A stretch of 64,000 nucleotides of DNA from Talinum fruticosum (lineage: Eukaryota; Streptophyta; Magnoliopsida; Caryophyllales; Talinaceae), in assembly GCA_021018815.1 (NCBI GenBank), contig JAITYX010000047.1, positions 248,001 to 312,000 on the forward strand, given 5' to 3'. The notes beneath the pieces were generated by a model that made no database searches, had not been told where the DNA came from, and saw nothing but the letters and a program-made list of their open reading frames with translations. Made by a program: the position numbers and the translations under genes. Of the stretch, positions 24,603 to 36,402 are shown in pieces (the stretch's first letter is position 1; every line of letters starts with the position of its first letter).

Positions 24603-25310
24603 AAAGGAGGATAAAAATATCTCAAAAAATCTACAAACCCTTTATGCTGACATGTAATTTGCATTTTTGGTAGTGGGTCACTTATTTCAGAAATATCAGC
24701 AACCCTTTTTGAAATGGGAAATGGTCCAAATGTCCAATAGATATAGATATTTAAGATCATGGACGGTGGGCCTCTACAATGATTATTCTCCATTGATCCC
24801 TCCAAATTTGCATTATAGCGGAGAAGCATATGGCATCTTCAGCGAGGTCCCCTCTCCCTCTCTCTTTGTTCGGATGTGATGGAAAATAATTCCCGCGCCT
24901 CTTTCCAATAATGTTTCAGTCCAATTCCAATCTGTTGCATTTGTCTAATTAAATCGACTCTTCAATGAACTACTGATGCTTGACTTCCACAGTTCCACTT
25001 CCACAACCCCCCTCAACACAAAAAAAAACTTCTGTCTGAGTACCAACAATTCAGCTATGTACTTGATTGATTTTTATTTTCAATTATAAATGTTGTAAGA
25101 ATTTGTTGTAGTTAAACAAAATTCATACTCTTTCCCACCTGAACAAAAAAATTTAATTGCTCTCATATTTTTATTGCAACTCCTGCACATTTTCATTAAC
25201 AATGCTGGGCTTTTGATAGCCGGAAGAATCAGAAGCTAAGGTTCCAAGAATAAGATGATGTGTTGTAAAATTTAAAACTCTTCTAGTCTTCTAAGTAAAT
25301 AAGTTGTAAT
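24603..25310. other. Intergenic between CMF gene and copia element
   Basis: Probable CMF 3' UTR, then AT-rich sequence ending in GTAAT, the left target duplication of the copia element. No gene seen. Confidence 0.4.
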
Positions 25311-25997
25311 TGTTGGAATTTAAGGACGATTACCAATGGCTAGAGGAAAGGAGGAGAATGCTTTGTGTCGTGGTATGACCACCGACCTGAAAGCAAAAGC
25401 GGCTCGACTACGGTGCAATCGTGACAGCCGGTTGCTCCCCAAGGTTTCCACAGCAGCTTTACTTCCGTGCACTCGAAAGCAAAGTGAATGGAGTATGCGG
25501 AAAACTATGCCCGAGAGAAGAGGAAGCGAGAAGAGAAGAGAGGAAGAGGATTCGGTGTGTAGAAATGAGGAGAGGAGCTCGGTATTTATAGTGGAAAAAC
25601 ATGACTGTTGGAGCAAAAGCGTGGAGAGATTCAAGGAGGAAGTGGAGGATTTTTCTCCACTTATCTCTCCACTAATGAAGATATTATGCCATGAAAATCT
25701 CCGGGTAACGAGTCACGCATGGAGCCGGTCAACGAAAGTCAAATGAAATTTCTCCAAAAAGAATATATACATTAGGCCCACAGCCCGCGGCCCGTGCTGC
25801 GCCCAGCCCGGACCGGACCGGGCGGACGGGCAGCGCGCGCGTGTGTGTTGTTGGTCCATACGCTCCACATCCCCGAGCCATAGTACTAATATTCAAATAG
25901 TAGCCATGAGAGGGAGATATATAAACATAAGAGATTCCAAACAAAACTTCAATATAGGACTTTAGAAGAGCAAGAAGAACCATGCCAATTTCCAACA
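25311..25997 (-). repeat. 3' LTR of copia element
   Basis: A 687-nt LTR, GC-rich near 25790-25840. It is near-identical to the other LTR but differs from it by several single-base indels. Confidence 0.93.
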
Positions 25998-26590
25998 ATC
26001 CCCACAAATGGCATGTAACGAAAGAAAAGAATTTTACTGGGCATAGGAAGGGTAAATACTTAAATGTCAATGCCTTTCGATTGAATTGACACATAGTGAA
26101 ATGAGGCAACATCCGGTTGTAATCAAGTGAACTAGTCTTGAACTTGATACACCTCGGACGAGGCCCCCACAACACATATCAACCTTCAAATTTGTGCATA
26201 CTCCGCGATAGAAAAATTGTGCGCTTTTTAAAGGCCATGCGCATACCTCGGGTCTCATAAGTGCTCTAGAGAGACATACCAAGTTTCTTATAGAAGGTGG
26301 CCAAACCTTCACACTTACATAGGTAGTTCCATCAAGTCTATAGACCACCATATATAATGGATATGGAACTATTAAGAGCATAATGTTGCTCAACCTCACG
26401 AGATAATTTGCGGTGAATCCATCAAGTGCTTCTCAATAGCACCACCTTAGTAGGCTATGGATTCATTAAGAGCATAAATAGCTCATCCTTTATAAACACT
26501 ACGAGTATGTCATAGGGATAGGAATGTAGTGTATTTATGAAGTCCCAGTATAGTTTCGTTTGACCCCTGAAGGGTATCCACTATCTTGCT

Positions 26591-29500
26591 TCAATCCATG
26601 GGTTTGAGTCCCATCCCTCTCGACGTTTCGAGTACCACTCGTCTCGTTAGTCCTTTAGTAAGTGGGTCCGAAATGTTTCTTTCGGATCTCACAAAATCAA
26701 GGAAATAACACCATGTTTCAGCAATTGTTTTACTTGCACCATGTCTAATACGGATATGTCTCTTCTTTCCAGTTATAGACACCGTTATGTGCAACACCGA
26801 TTGCTTGATCGCGAGTCACAATGCAAAGAAGCCGGTGTATCTTTCCTTTCCCATACTGGCATGTACGCCAATAGGTTCTTTAACCATTACGCTTCTTGAC
26901 ACCGCCAACTCAAGAGCAATAAATTCAGATTCCATGGTGGAGCGAGTTATACAAGTCTGTTTTGCGAGACTTCCACGAAATAGCTCCTCCACCTAAAATA
27001 AACACATAACCACTAGTGGAGCTTACTTCATCGTTATCGGATACCCAATTTGCATAACAAAATCCTTCTAACACGGTAGGAAATTTGTTAAAGTGCAAAT
27101 ACCGATCAATGGTACCTTTTAAGTATTTTAGTAAGCGGAAAAGTGCATCCCGAGTGTTCTTGACTAGGGTTATGAGTATATCGACTCGATCTACTAGCTG
27201 CATAAGCAATGTCGGGACGAGTGTAGTTCATGAGATACATGACACTTCCTATAATTTTAGCATACTCGGATTGAGAAACACTAGCTCCTTTGTTCTTTTT
27301 AAGGTGTATGCTAGGGTCATAGGGAGTTCTAACAGTACTACCTCAAAGCGGTTGAACCTCCTTAAGATTTTTCAATGTAATGAGAGCGACGAGAGAAAAC
27401 CCACTTGTTGGTTTTTGTGACTTTGACCTCTAGGATCACGTCGGCTTCTCCTAAGTCCTTCATTTCGAAATGTGAGGATAACATTTTCTTAGTCTCATTA
27501 ACAACATGCAAGCTAGTACCAAAAATTAGCATGTCATCCACATATAAGCATATGATCACAAAATGCGAGTCAAAGGATTTTGAATAGACACAAGAATCGG
27601 ATGCATTTACTATAAATCCATTTTGCTTTAAAGTGCTATCAAACTTTTCATACCATTGTTTGGGAACTTGCTTAAGACCATAAAGGGATTTTCTCGGTTT
27701 ACACACTTTATGCTCCGACCGGGAATTTCACGACCCTCGAGGTTGAGACATGTAAATCTCTTCTTCTAAATCACCATTTAGAAAAGCGAGTCTTTACATC
27801 CATTTGATGTACAACTAGATTGTTGATAGCTGCTAAGGCAATTAAGGTTACGATGGTGGCAATTTTGGTCATTGGGGAATAGGTATCAAAGAAATCAACT
27901 CCCTTCTTTTGATTAAACCCTCGTAATTACCAATCTTGCTTTATACTTGTCTATAGAACCATCGGGCCTTAATTTCTTTTTGAAGATCCATTTACTACTG
28001 ATAGGCTTACAACCTTTGGGCAAGTCTACTAACTCCCAAGTTTTATTAGACTCTGTAGAATCTAATTCACTTTTAATGGCTTCTTTCCGAAACCGACATC
28101 TATAGACCTCATAGCCTCTTGATAAGTTTTGGGATCTTCCTCAATAAGATAGATTGACACTAGTTCATCGGTTATGGCATCAACATCCAAGTTCTCAACT
28201 AGAAAGGAAGTAATAAAATCGGGACCATAGTTGAGTTCAACTCTACGTCTTTTACTCCTTCTAGGCTTATCAATTTGGTTATTAGATACTTGAACTAGAA
28301 ACAGGCAATCTAACATTTTCATGCAAAGTATTGGTCATATTTTTCTTTAAAGGAAACACATGCTCAAAGAATACGAGCATCTCTAGATTTAGAAATGATA
28401 AGATCGAGGTAATGACATGCATCTATATGCAGCACTATTTTGAGCATAACCAATAAACACAGAATCAAAGGTCTTAGAACCAATATTGGGTCTTTTGAAG
28501 TCGAGTAAAGGAACCTTAGCCAAGCATTCCCATACTTTAAGAGTACTCAAATTTGGAGTATACCCTTTCCACAGTTCATATGGGGTTTGGTCTAATTTTT
28601 AATGAGGAACTCTGTTTAGAATATAGCAAGCGGTTAAAACGACTTCCCCCACATATTATCTTAAAGGCCTGAACTTAATAGCATAGCATTCATCATTTCC
28701 TTAAGTGTTACTGTTCTTCCTTTCGGGTATCCCATTCTGTTGGGGAGTATAGGGGCACTATCCTCATGGATTATTCCATTTGTTGCACAAAAACAGCAAG
28801 GGCATTGGTTCCATATTCACCACCTCTATCGGATCTAAGCCTCTTGATCTTTCTATCTAGTTGGTTTTCTACTTACGCTTTATATCTCAAGAACATTTCT
28901 TTAGCCTCATCTTTAGATTTAAGGAGGTATACTTTAGTGAATCTAGAGTAGTCATCTACATAGGTAATATAGTATCTTTTCCCACCTTTGCTAACCGTGT
29001 TCTTGAAGTCTGCTAAGTCCGAATGAATTAACTCTAGTAGTTCGGTTTGTCTACTAGTTACGAGGCTTAAACGGTTTCTTAACATATTTTGCTTCTACAC
29101 AAACAGGACATTTCGATATGCTTTCAATATTAACGAGATGGAATTAAATGCATATTACGAAGTCTTTTTAATGAAGCAAAATTAACATGTCCAAGTCTAC
29201 CATGCCATAAATCAACAGACTCGACAATATAAGCGGAACTAGAAGCATTTCCATTAATTTCGGAGGCAACATTTAGAACAAATAAACCCTCTTTTGACCC
29301 CCATTCGAGATATCCCTTTCCAACAAAGTCTCCATTCCGAGAGATGATAGCCACCCCTCCATCTAAAACAACTTTAATGTCGGCAAGATTAAGAAGACCA
29401 CCGGAAACTAAGTTTCTACGAATGGAAGGGACATACGACACATTAGTCAAACATAACTTTTTGCCGAAGTGAAATTGAGAAGAACTTTCCCTTTACCCAA

Positions 29501-30357
29501 CACTCCAGCGAGTTGTTGAATTTCCCATGTAGACATGTTCTCCGTCAGCAACATCTTCAAATTCGTGCATCGGTTCCTTGTTGGCGTAGAAGTGCCTTGA
29601 AGCTCCAGAATCCAGGATCCACTCGGTTGGTTACGCCACCGAGTTCGCCTCCATAGTGACTGCACGGATGATCTCGTCGTCTTCTGCAAGGTTGACTTGT
29701 GTAGTACCTTGGCCTGTGGGTTTTGCAGCTCCTTGTGCACCAGATTTTTGATTTGGTCCTTTGCGGAAATTGCACTTGGTAGGCTTTGTGGCCTGGTTTT
29801 CCGTGGACATAGCACGTTACCTTCTGTTTTTGAATTTTATTGCTTGACTTGTTCATCCGGTTCTGCTGTTTGGGATTGTTGTGTTTTTGATTGAACTTCC
29901 CTTTGCCTTTGAACCTGTCTTTATTTGTTTGCACTGAAGATTCAACCAAATTAGCTTTAGAAGAATTCAAAGAAAGAGAGTCCATCTTATCTTTCGGACG
30001 ATTAGCTTCTTCCGTTCTCATGTGACTAATCGGCTCCTGCGGGTGAGGTCCTTTTTCTTGTGCTTCGGTTGATTTACGTAGTCACTCCGGGAAGGTGGGA
30101 ATTTTTCAATGAGTACATTGGCTTGAAGGATATCGCACATCTTCATGCCTTCGTTGACAACTTCGGCACACGAGGTTCTCGTAGACATGGACTTGCTCCA
30201 TGATTGGCTTGTCATCCGTAATCTGGAATTTGAGCCATTCGCCAGACCACGTACTTCTTTTTGCCAGCATTATCCGCACCATATTTAATTTGCGGTTTTT
30301 CCCATATAACCTTAACGATTTATAATCAATAAATAAATCAAATAATGGGTTAGTCAT
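26591..30357 (-). pseudogene. Copia gag-pol polyprotein, fragmented
   Basis: Domains in order on the minus strand: gag (about 30357-29820); zinc knuckle near 29814, CYVHGKPGHKAYQ, with its last Cys replaced; protease WILDSGASRHF near 29620-29590, active-site DSGA intact; GAG-preintegrase LWHGRLGHVNFASLKRL near 29200; integrase core HSDLADF and YVDDYSRFTKVYLLKSKDEA near 29030-28890; reverse transcriptase KSLYGLKQVPKQWYEKFD and the catalytic YVDDM near 27700-27380; RNase H and C-terminus ([18 protein letters not shown] near 27040; LTKGLTRR near 26650). Many frameshifts and stops separate them, so no single polyprotein can be made. The enzyme motifs themselves are well preserved. Confidence 0.93.
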
Positions 30358-30673
30358 ATGGTGCGACGAGATAGCCTCGGACGGTTTTGTTGTCTTTCTC
30401 CAATTTCTTCTTAGCGAGCATCAGCAGTAGCGAGAGGAGGTGCTCTTCTCTTAATCTTTGTCCGTTGCGGTAGAAGTTTCGGACTTGTCATCGGCAATGT
30501 TTGTGGACGAACGTAATCCACATCCAATTGTTCGAATAGAATCGGCAGCTTACGGGACCAACGCTTGTAGTTGGTTCCATCAAGGGTTCAATTTTTGAGA
30601 GGTCGGGAAGAGCTTTGTGGAAGTTTATAGCCATCGGTAAGTAGAAATGAATAGAAATTTTTTACTTTCAGAT

Positions 30674-31354
30674 TGTTGGAATTTAAGGACGATTACCAAT
30701 GGCTAGAGGAAAGGAGGAGAATGCTTGTGTCGTGGTATGACCACCGACCGAAAGCAAAACGGCTCGACTACGGTGCAATCATGACAGCCGGTTGCTCCCA
30801 AGGTTTCCACAGCAGCTTTACTTCCGTGCACTCGAAAGCAAAGTGAATGGAGTATGCGGAAAACTATGCCCGAGAGAAGAGGAAGCGGAAGAGAAGAGAG
30901 GAAGAGGATTAAATGTGTAGAAATGAGGAGAGGAGCTCGGTATTTATAGTGGAAAAACATGACTGTTGGAGCAAAAGCTGTGGAGAGATTCAAGGAGGAA
31001 GTGGAGGATTTTTCTCCACTTATCTCTCCACTAATGAAGATATTATGCCATGAAAATCTCCGGATAACGAGTCACGCATGGAACCTGGTCAACAAAAGTC
31101 AAATGAAATTTCTCCAAAAATAAATACATTAGGCCCACAGCCCACAGCCCGCGGCCCGGACCGGATCGGACCAGGCGGGCAGGCAGCAGCACACACGTGT
31201 GTGTTGTTGGTCCATACGCTCCACATCCCTAAGCCATAGTACTAATATTTAAATAGTAGCCATGAGAGGGAGATATATAAACCTAAGAGATTCCAAACAA
31301 AACTTCAATATGGGACTTTAGAAGAGCAAGAAGAACCATGCCAATTTCCAACGA
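30674..31354 (-). repeat. 5' LTR of copia element
   Basis: A 681-nt LTR. Against the other copy, its first 280 nt show about five or six single-base indels but only a few substitutions. Confidence 0.93.
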
Positions 31355-31717
31355 GTAATGGTACTAAAAAGAAATAAATTCAGAGCGAAATTGGTCTTTC
31401 ATTGCCTTTATTAATTGTTGCTCTTTCTTTTTGTTTGAACTTTCAAGTTATAAATTCAGGCCGAAGCTCTAGACGATTGCGAGTAGTTTATTACTCTCCC
31501 AAATCAATTCGGATACAAACAGGTAGTTGTTCAAAGTAGACGTTCACAAGGTCCATAACTTACGAGCAACAGAGCAACTAATACCGAAAGGGAGGAGGGG
31601 AATATGGCCTCGTAAGCCTACAATTCTCTCCACTAATCTGCTGTCAAAAATTTGGGATGTCCTTCAAGTTCTAAGTTTTTGAATCCCGTGCTCAACTCGT
31701 GAGGTGATTCCTTTCTT

Positions 31718-34700
31718 TCAAGCACCAACATTCTCGATCTCAAGCACCTTTTTCTATTCTCTTGATGATGCCCGCAATAACCCGATAAACAATCACCAAT
31801 AAAACAAAACAGGGGAAAAAAATTCGGACAATATGGATGCAAGTTCGTTAGCTAAGTCTGTCATTTTTACGAATCTCCGCTTGATATGCAAAATTAGAGA
31901 CCAACACCATACCTTTCCAGGTCCCAATTCGTAGCTTTTCTTCAACCCTTTGTTTAGAAGAGTCTTCGATGTCGTTTCCCATTGGACAGGAGATGTTACC
32001 TACCATTTACAGGAGTTGATTCAATCTCCATTTCCGGACTAATAACTTCAATAGAAACTATAAACTAGTTTATAGAAAAGTGGATTACTTGACGTGCCAA
32101 TATCTTCTTAATCATGTCGGGATCTGCATGGGCCTAAGCGTCAACGTTTGATATAACCGGTATACGAGGTGTCTCGATCTCTGTTGCAGCCAATGCGACT
32201 TCCAATCTTAAAGCTGCTGGTTCCATGAACCTGGTGTGGAAAGCAACGATGACAGCTAGACGCACCTGCAAGGATGTTGAGGATTAACATTAGGATCTAT
32301 CTAGCGAGAAATGCACAATTGTACATCATGAAATTGTCGGAAAATACTACCGTCATCCGAGCCTTGAAGGATTTTGCCTTGGCTTCTACTGCTTCGATTC
32401 CTTTCACCCCTCCGGATACAGACATAGTTTCCGTGCCCAATTAAGATTTATTTGTTTTTTAATTTGTCGGGAAATTGATTGTTTTTAGCATAGAAAAAGG
32501 GCCTAACGAGACACTTACAGGACATAGAAAGTTGGTCGTCCGAACTTTTTCATCTTCGACAACTCCTTCATTGGCAGACATCACATAAATTTTGAACCTT
32601 TTACGCATCAAGGCCAATGACACTAACCATGGCACTTTTGCGAGCATCGGAGGCAGCCTATGAACACAACTTTAGCATTAATTACTCGCTTAAATCATCA
32701 TTTAAATGAACAGGAGAAAGGAGCATCCTAAGTTTGTCCGCCAATCCTAGATAACGTACTGCATAGCTTCCCCTCGGCTTAACCAGCTTAAGCCCATCCT
32801 CAAAGCTTCAAAAAAAAATGCCAGCACACGAGTTAGCGACATAGGAGTAAGAAAAAATCAATGCATGGATCTAAAGAGATTAAGACCTTTTTCCTTTTTG
32901 TTTTTGGCGATAAAGAGATTAACTTGGTATACCAAAAAGAGATTAAGATCTTCAATCTACGTGGTGTTGCATGAATAGGCATCTTTACTTGCTATGGTCA
33001 AGTGTTTTGGGCCTAACTGGTCACTCGGTAGAGAACTAAATGCAAAGGAAACATAATATAACCCTTATTATATGCATATTGCGGGTGCAAGGTGAGTACT
33101 TAGTGCTTCACACGGACAAGTTATTCATAGAGTATAAGAACAAAAACTGCTAAATTATTAACGAGCGGTGGCAAAGAGTACATAAAGAAGATATATGTAG
33201 GATTATGTCCAACCCAAAATTACACTTTGTAACTTTTTTTGTTAATTAACACTTGAAGAAAAAGAAAAGAAAAAAGGGACAGATTGAAAGGAAAAAAACA
33301 CGAGAGAAAGGGAAAAGAAAAAAGGGGAAATCTTGATTGAATTTCACATTGGACTTCAATTAGGAACCAAGTATTTTGTCTTTGATAAGAAGATAGATTT
33401 GTGATAAAAGAAGTGGAGCACGCGGCGGAAATTTATGGCAAGGTTTTGGTGCCCTAGGTATGGAACATTATATAAGGGGTTCGTTGTTTATGATGGAAGA
33501 ATATCCCCGGTGTGAGAGGGATCCTCTTGACCCAATGTGGGGTTTTGAGTGGTGATGAGTGATGGTGTGAAGCCGGGCATTTGTGGGGTGTATCCTAGGC
33601 ACCACAAACCCCGAGTAGGGGAGAGCATAAGTGTGTGTTGAGGGGAAGACAGATTGTGAGTGTCGAGTGATGACTCCAATACTAACTAGAGGAGACCGAG
33701 AGGCGTAGTATTGTGAGTATATTCGGTTGCAATCTATCTTTCTTATTATATTGGATGTGACGGTTGTTGCTAGGCTGTGGTTTTTCTCATAATCTGGAGG
33801 GTTTTCCATGTAAAAATTGTGTGGTTTTTCTTCTCTTGTTATGTGGATGTCTGTATATGCTTGGGTCCAAACGGACCAAACCCAACAACATACATTAAAA
33901 AGAAACCATCTAACGACACGTCTAAGCTCACTGAAAGCTCCAGCGAATGCTAGAGCGAGTGTACTCTCCCAAGCTTAGACCACAAGTCACATCCACAGAA
34001 TCAATAATGTCCTCCCCACTGTGCGAGCACGCAATACTTCAACAACGACTAAGCTGGTAACATAAATAGCGAGTCGCAGAGTGCAGAGACCACGCAACAC
34101 GTAGAATCAATACAAGTTATATAACTATTATAAGGACTAATTTCATGATGTAAAATGTAGGTTCCTACTTGGAGTTGGAGTGAGCAAACCAGAAGGCTCT
34201 ACTACTCTCATCACTTAATAAAGGACATCGGGATCGAACCGAGAATGGAGTCCGAGTCTCGAGATTGTGAGATGGCTTCTTCTATTCATGAACGAGAATG
34301 GCTGAGAAGAGGTGAATATATCATCCAGGAATATTAGTATTAAAGAAGAGCACAACAAATGAAGAATGGAATGTCACTCTTAGCAATTGAGAAGATATAA
34401 GCTTGAGTGAATTGAAATAACTCGTTTTTTGTTTTAAAGATGAATCCTTTGCTAAACAAAGAGGGAATTAGTACCTGGCTTAAAACGAGTAGAATCAAGC
34501 TTTTCCTTTGGGCCATTGGTGCAAACATCCAAAAGATCAAAGCTACAAACAATAAAGATAAAGCACATTTTGATATGAGCCGAGAGAGAAAGCAGGGGGT
34601 CCTCAACCAATTCGAGTAGGCGAGGCAACCAAGAGAAGGAAAATAAAGCATACCCGAGAATGTGATTAGCTTTGTGGAACAAGGCAGCGGCAGCGAGTAC

Positions 34701-35099
34701 TTTACGAGTCTTTGCGCCCATTTCAGAACTTGAGCACCACTGAACCAACATTCATCAATGTGTCACCCGGATGAACATGAAACTGGACTTGCCAATTTCC
34801 AAAATAATTGCAAGCCAAACCCGAGAATGAATAGGGGTATGAAGATGAGAGAGAAAGAGAACACAGAGAAACGGACTGACCGGGAAAGAAGAAAGCGCAC
34901 GTAGGTTTATAGTCCGAGAAAAAGCATCATTAAGAGAAGTTTGGGATCCAACAGAGACGCTCATAAAAACACGAGCTCTGTCCAAATTCTCGCTGAGTCG
35001 AATTCCACTCCTGAAGCCAACAAAGCTGGAAGAAATAGAGGTATCAAAAGAGAGCTTCTTGCATGGAGGAGAAGGAAGAACAAGGGAAGAGCAGCTCAT
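31718..35099 (-). pseudogene. MCAT: Malonyl-CoA:ACP transacylase (plastid MCAT/FabD-like), frame-disrupted
   Basis: MCAT loads malonyl groups on acyl carrier protein for plastid fatty acid synthesis. All parts of the protein can be found on the minus strand. The transit-peptide exon starts at 35099 (MSCSSLVLPSPP, then MSVSVGSQ). Later parts are MGAK and FHKANHILGY (34740-34660), FDLLDVCTNGPKEKLDSTRF (34549-34487), YVTSL and the active-serine block GLSLGEYT (34068-33926), FEDGLKLVKPRGEAMQ (about 32805-32758), AMVSVIGLD (about 32640-32520), GIEAVEAKAKSFKARMT (about 32390-32345), AFHTRFMEPA with catalytic His and PRIPVISNVDA (about 32250-32130), SPVQWETT and KKSYELGPGK (about 32000-31915), VIAGIIKRIEKGA (31780-31730). 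Shifts of +1 and -1 and a TAG after SNVDA interrupt it. Either a decayed copy or a functional gene in poorly polished sequence. Confidence 0.85.
33196..33890. mobile_element. Possible solo LTR inside MCAT intron
   Basis: The segment begins TGTAGGATTATGTCCAACCC and ends with GGACCAAACCCAACAACA. Near the right side it contains a TGGAGGGTTTTCCATGTAA-like string resembling LTR 3' ends of copia elements. It fills much of an MCAT intron. I could not find a convincing target duplication, so the limits are tentative. Confidence 0.4.
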
Positions 35100-36402
35100 T
35101 GTGTTGAAAAGGGATCCAAGTAGAAACTCGGCTATGGCGAATGGCCAAGCTAGTTGTGGTGGCAGCTGGGATGGGAACCGTAGCCGGGAAGAGACAGTTG
35201 GGATGGCTTGTGTGTGTGTGTGTGAGAGAGAGAGAGACCAGTGCGGAGTTTACAAAGCAAGACACGGACAGATGAGAGATTTGGGTTGGGATCCATCATC
35301 CAACCAAACACGGACTCAGTCTTTGATGAACGATCCCGGGTTCATCCAAAGTAGAGCCAACTTAGAGGCCCATGGGCTGAGCCCAATCTTCATGTATAAT
35401 TAATATGGGCTAACAATGCGGTTCCTCACTATTGAAGCCCAAACTTCATCTCAATAATTTGTTACAATTATATAATTTATACAAATCTACCATCAAATCC
35501 TACAAGCAATAAAGTCTTAACCTAATAATTAAAATTGAAATTTTAGTTACATTAAAGCTAGCTTAGTAGCCTTTTTTCTTATTCTTTCTTAGACGTTTGT
35601 TTTTCTCTTTGATTTTACAGTAATATCACCGATTTTAATTGGTTTAAGATATAAATTCTCCCACCAAACGGAATTCAGGAATTTAAATTTATATTATCCT
35701 TCTTAACATAATGAGACTCGCTTCTATCATAGTCGACACTTTATTAGTTATTAGTATAGAGAAATAAATTAAATTTGTTGTGACAAATTGAGTCAAGCAG
35801 GTCACCTATGGTTGACTAGTAAAATTTAGTTGATGTACTTATTTGTTATTGTTGAAAAAATAAAAAGCAAAAGAAAAAGAGAAAAGCGACATGATAGCTA
35901 AATAGTTTGTAGCGAAAAGGGAAATGACGTCTGTTTAATTTTTGCTTAGAAGTAGGAAAACAATTAAAATGGAAAGAAACCACTCCTTTTTAACGCCTAT
36001 CCATCCTTGAAACTCCGTCATTGTTTGTTCCTCACACCTTTCCACCTCTCTCTCTCCCTCTCCTCTCTCTCTCTCTCTCTCCATTCATATCTCCATTTCA
36101 CGACTTTTTTGAACCCCAAAACAATTTTGGTTTTGGTTAATGCTTCGAAAAATCGAGTGCTGGAAATTTGCATGGTAATTAAAGATTGATTTTGATGTTC
36201 CTAGCTAGCTAACTAGTTTCCATTGATGCATGTTCGAATCATTGATGACGTCATCGGGTGATTATGATAATGGTCCAGCGAGATATAAAGCCTCGGCTTG
36301 AAATTCTCAGTGATACCTGTTGGGGGTATCGACATCAATATTACTATTAGCCAATTGAATTGGTCAGCATCAACCTATTTTAATCGGAATCGAAGAACAA
36401 CA
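35100..36402. other. Divergent intergenic region MCAT / CHX
   Basis: The MCAT upstream side has a (GT)n(GA)n run at 35209-35237. The rest is AT-rich with CT-rich tracts near 36040-36082 that suit a CHX 5' UTR. No further gene seen. Confidence 0.45.

Larger units (their letters stand above)
25311..31354 (-). mobile_element. Ty1/copia LTR retrotransposon, structurally complete, defective
   Basis: Two direct LTRs (25311-25997 and 30674-31354) bound an internal region read on the minus strand in the copia order gag, protease, integrase, reverse transcriptase, RNase H. The LTR ends form the short inverted repeat TGTTGGAA/TTCCAACA. GTAAT flanks both sides (25306-25310 and 31355-31359), consistent with one insertion. 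The right outer end carries an extra G (CCAACGA). A purine-rich tract TTTGTGGGGAT lies next to the 3' LTR. I do not recognise a standard tRNA-Met primer site next to the 5' LTR. Reading frames are broken many times. The element lies between CMF and MCAT. Confidence 0.95.

Noticed and set aside
25790..25860. GC-rich CG-repeated stretch, considered as a CpG-like promoter
   Set aside because: It lies inside the copia LTR and recurs in altered form in the other LTR, so it belongs to the element.
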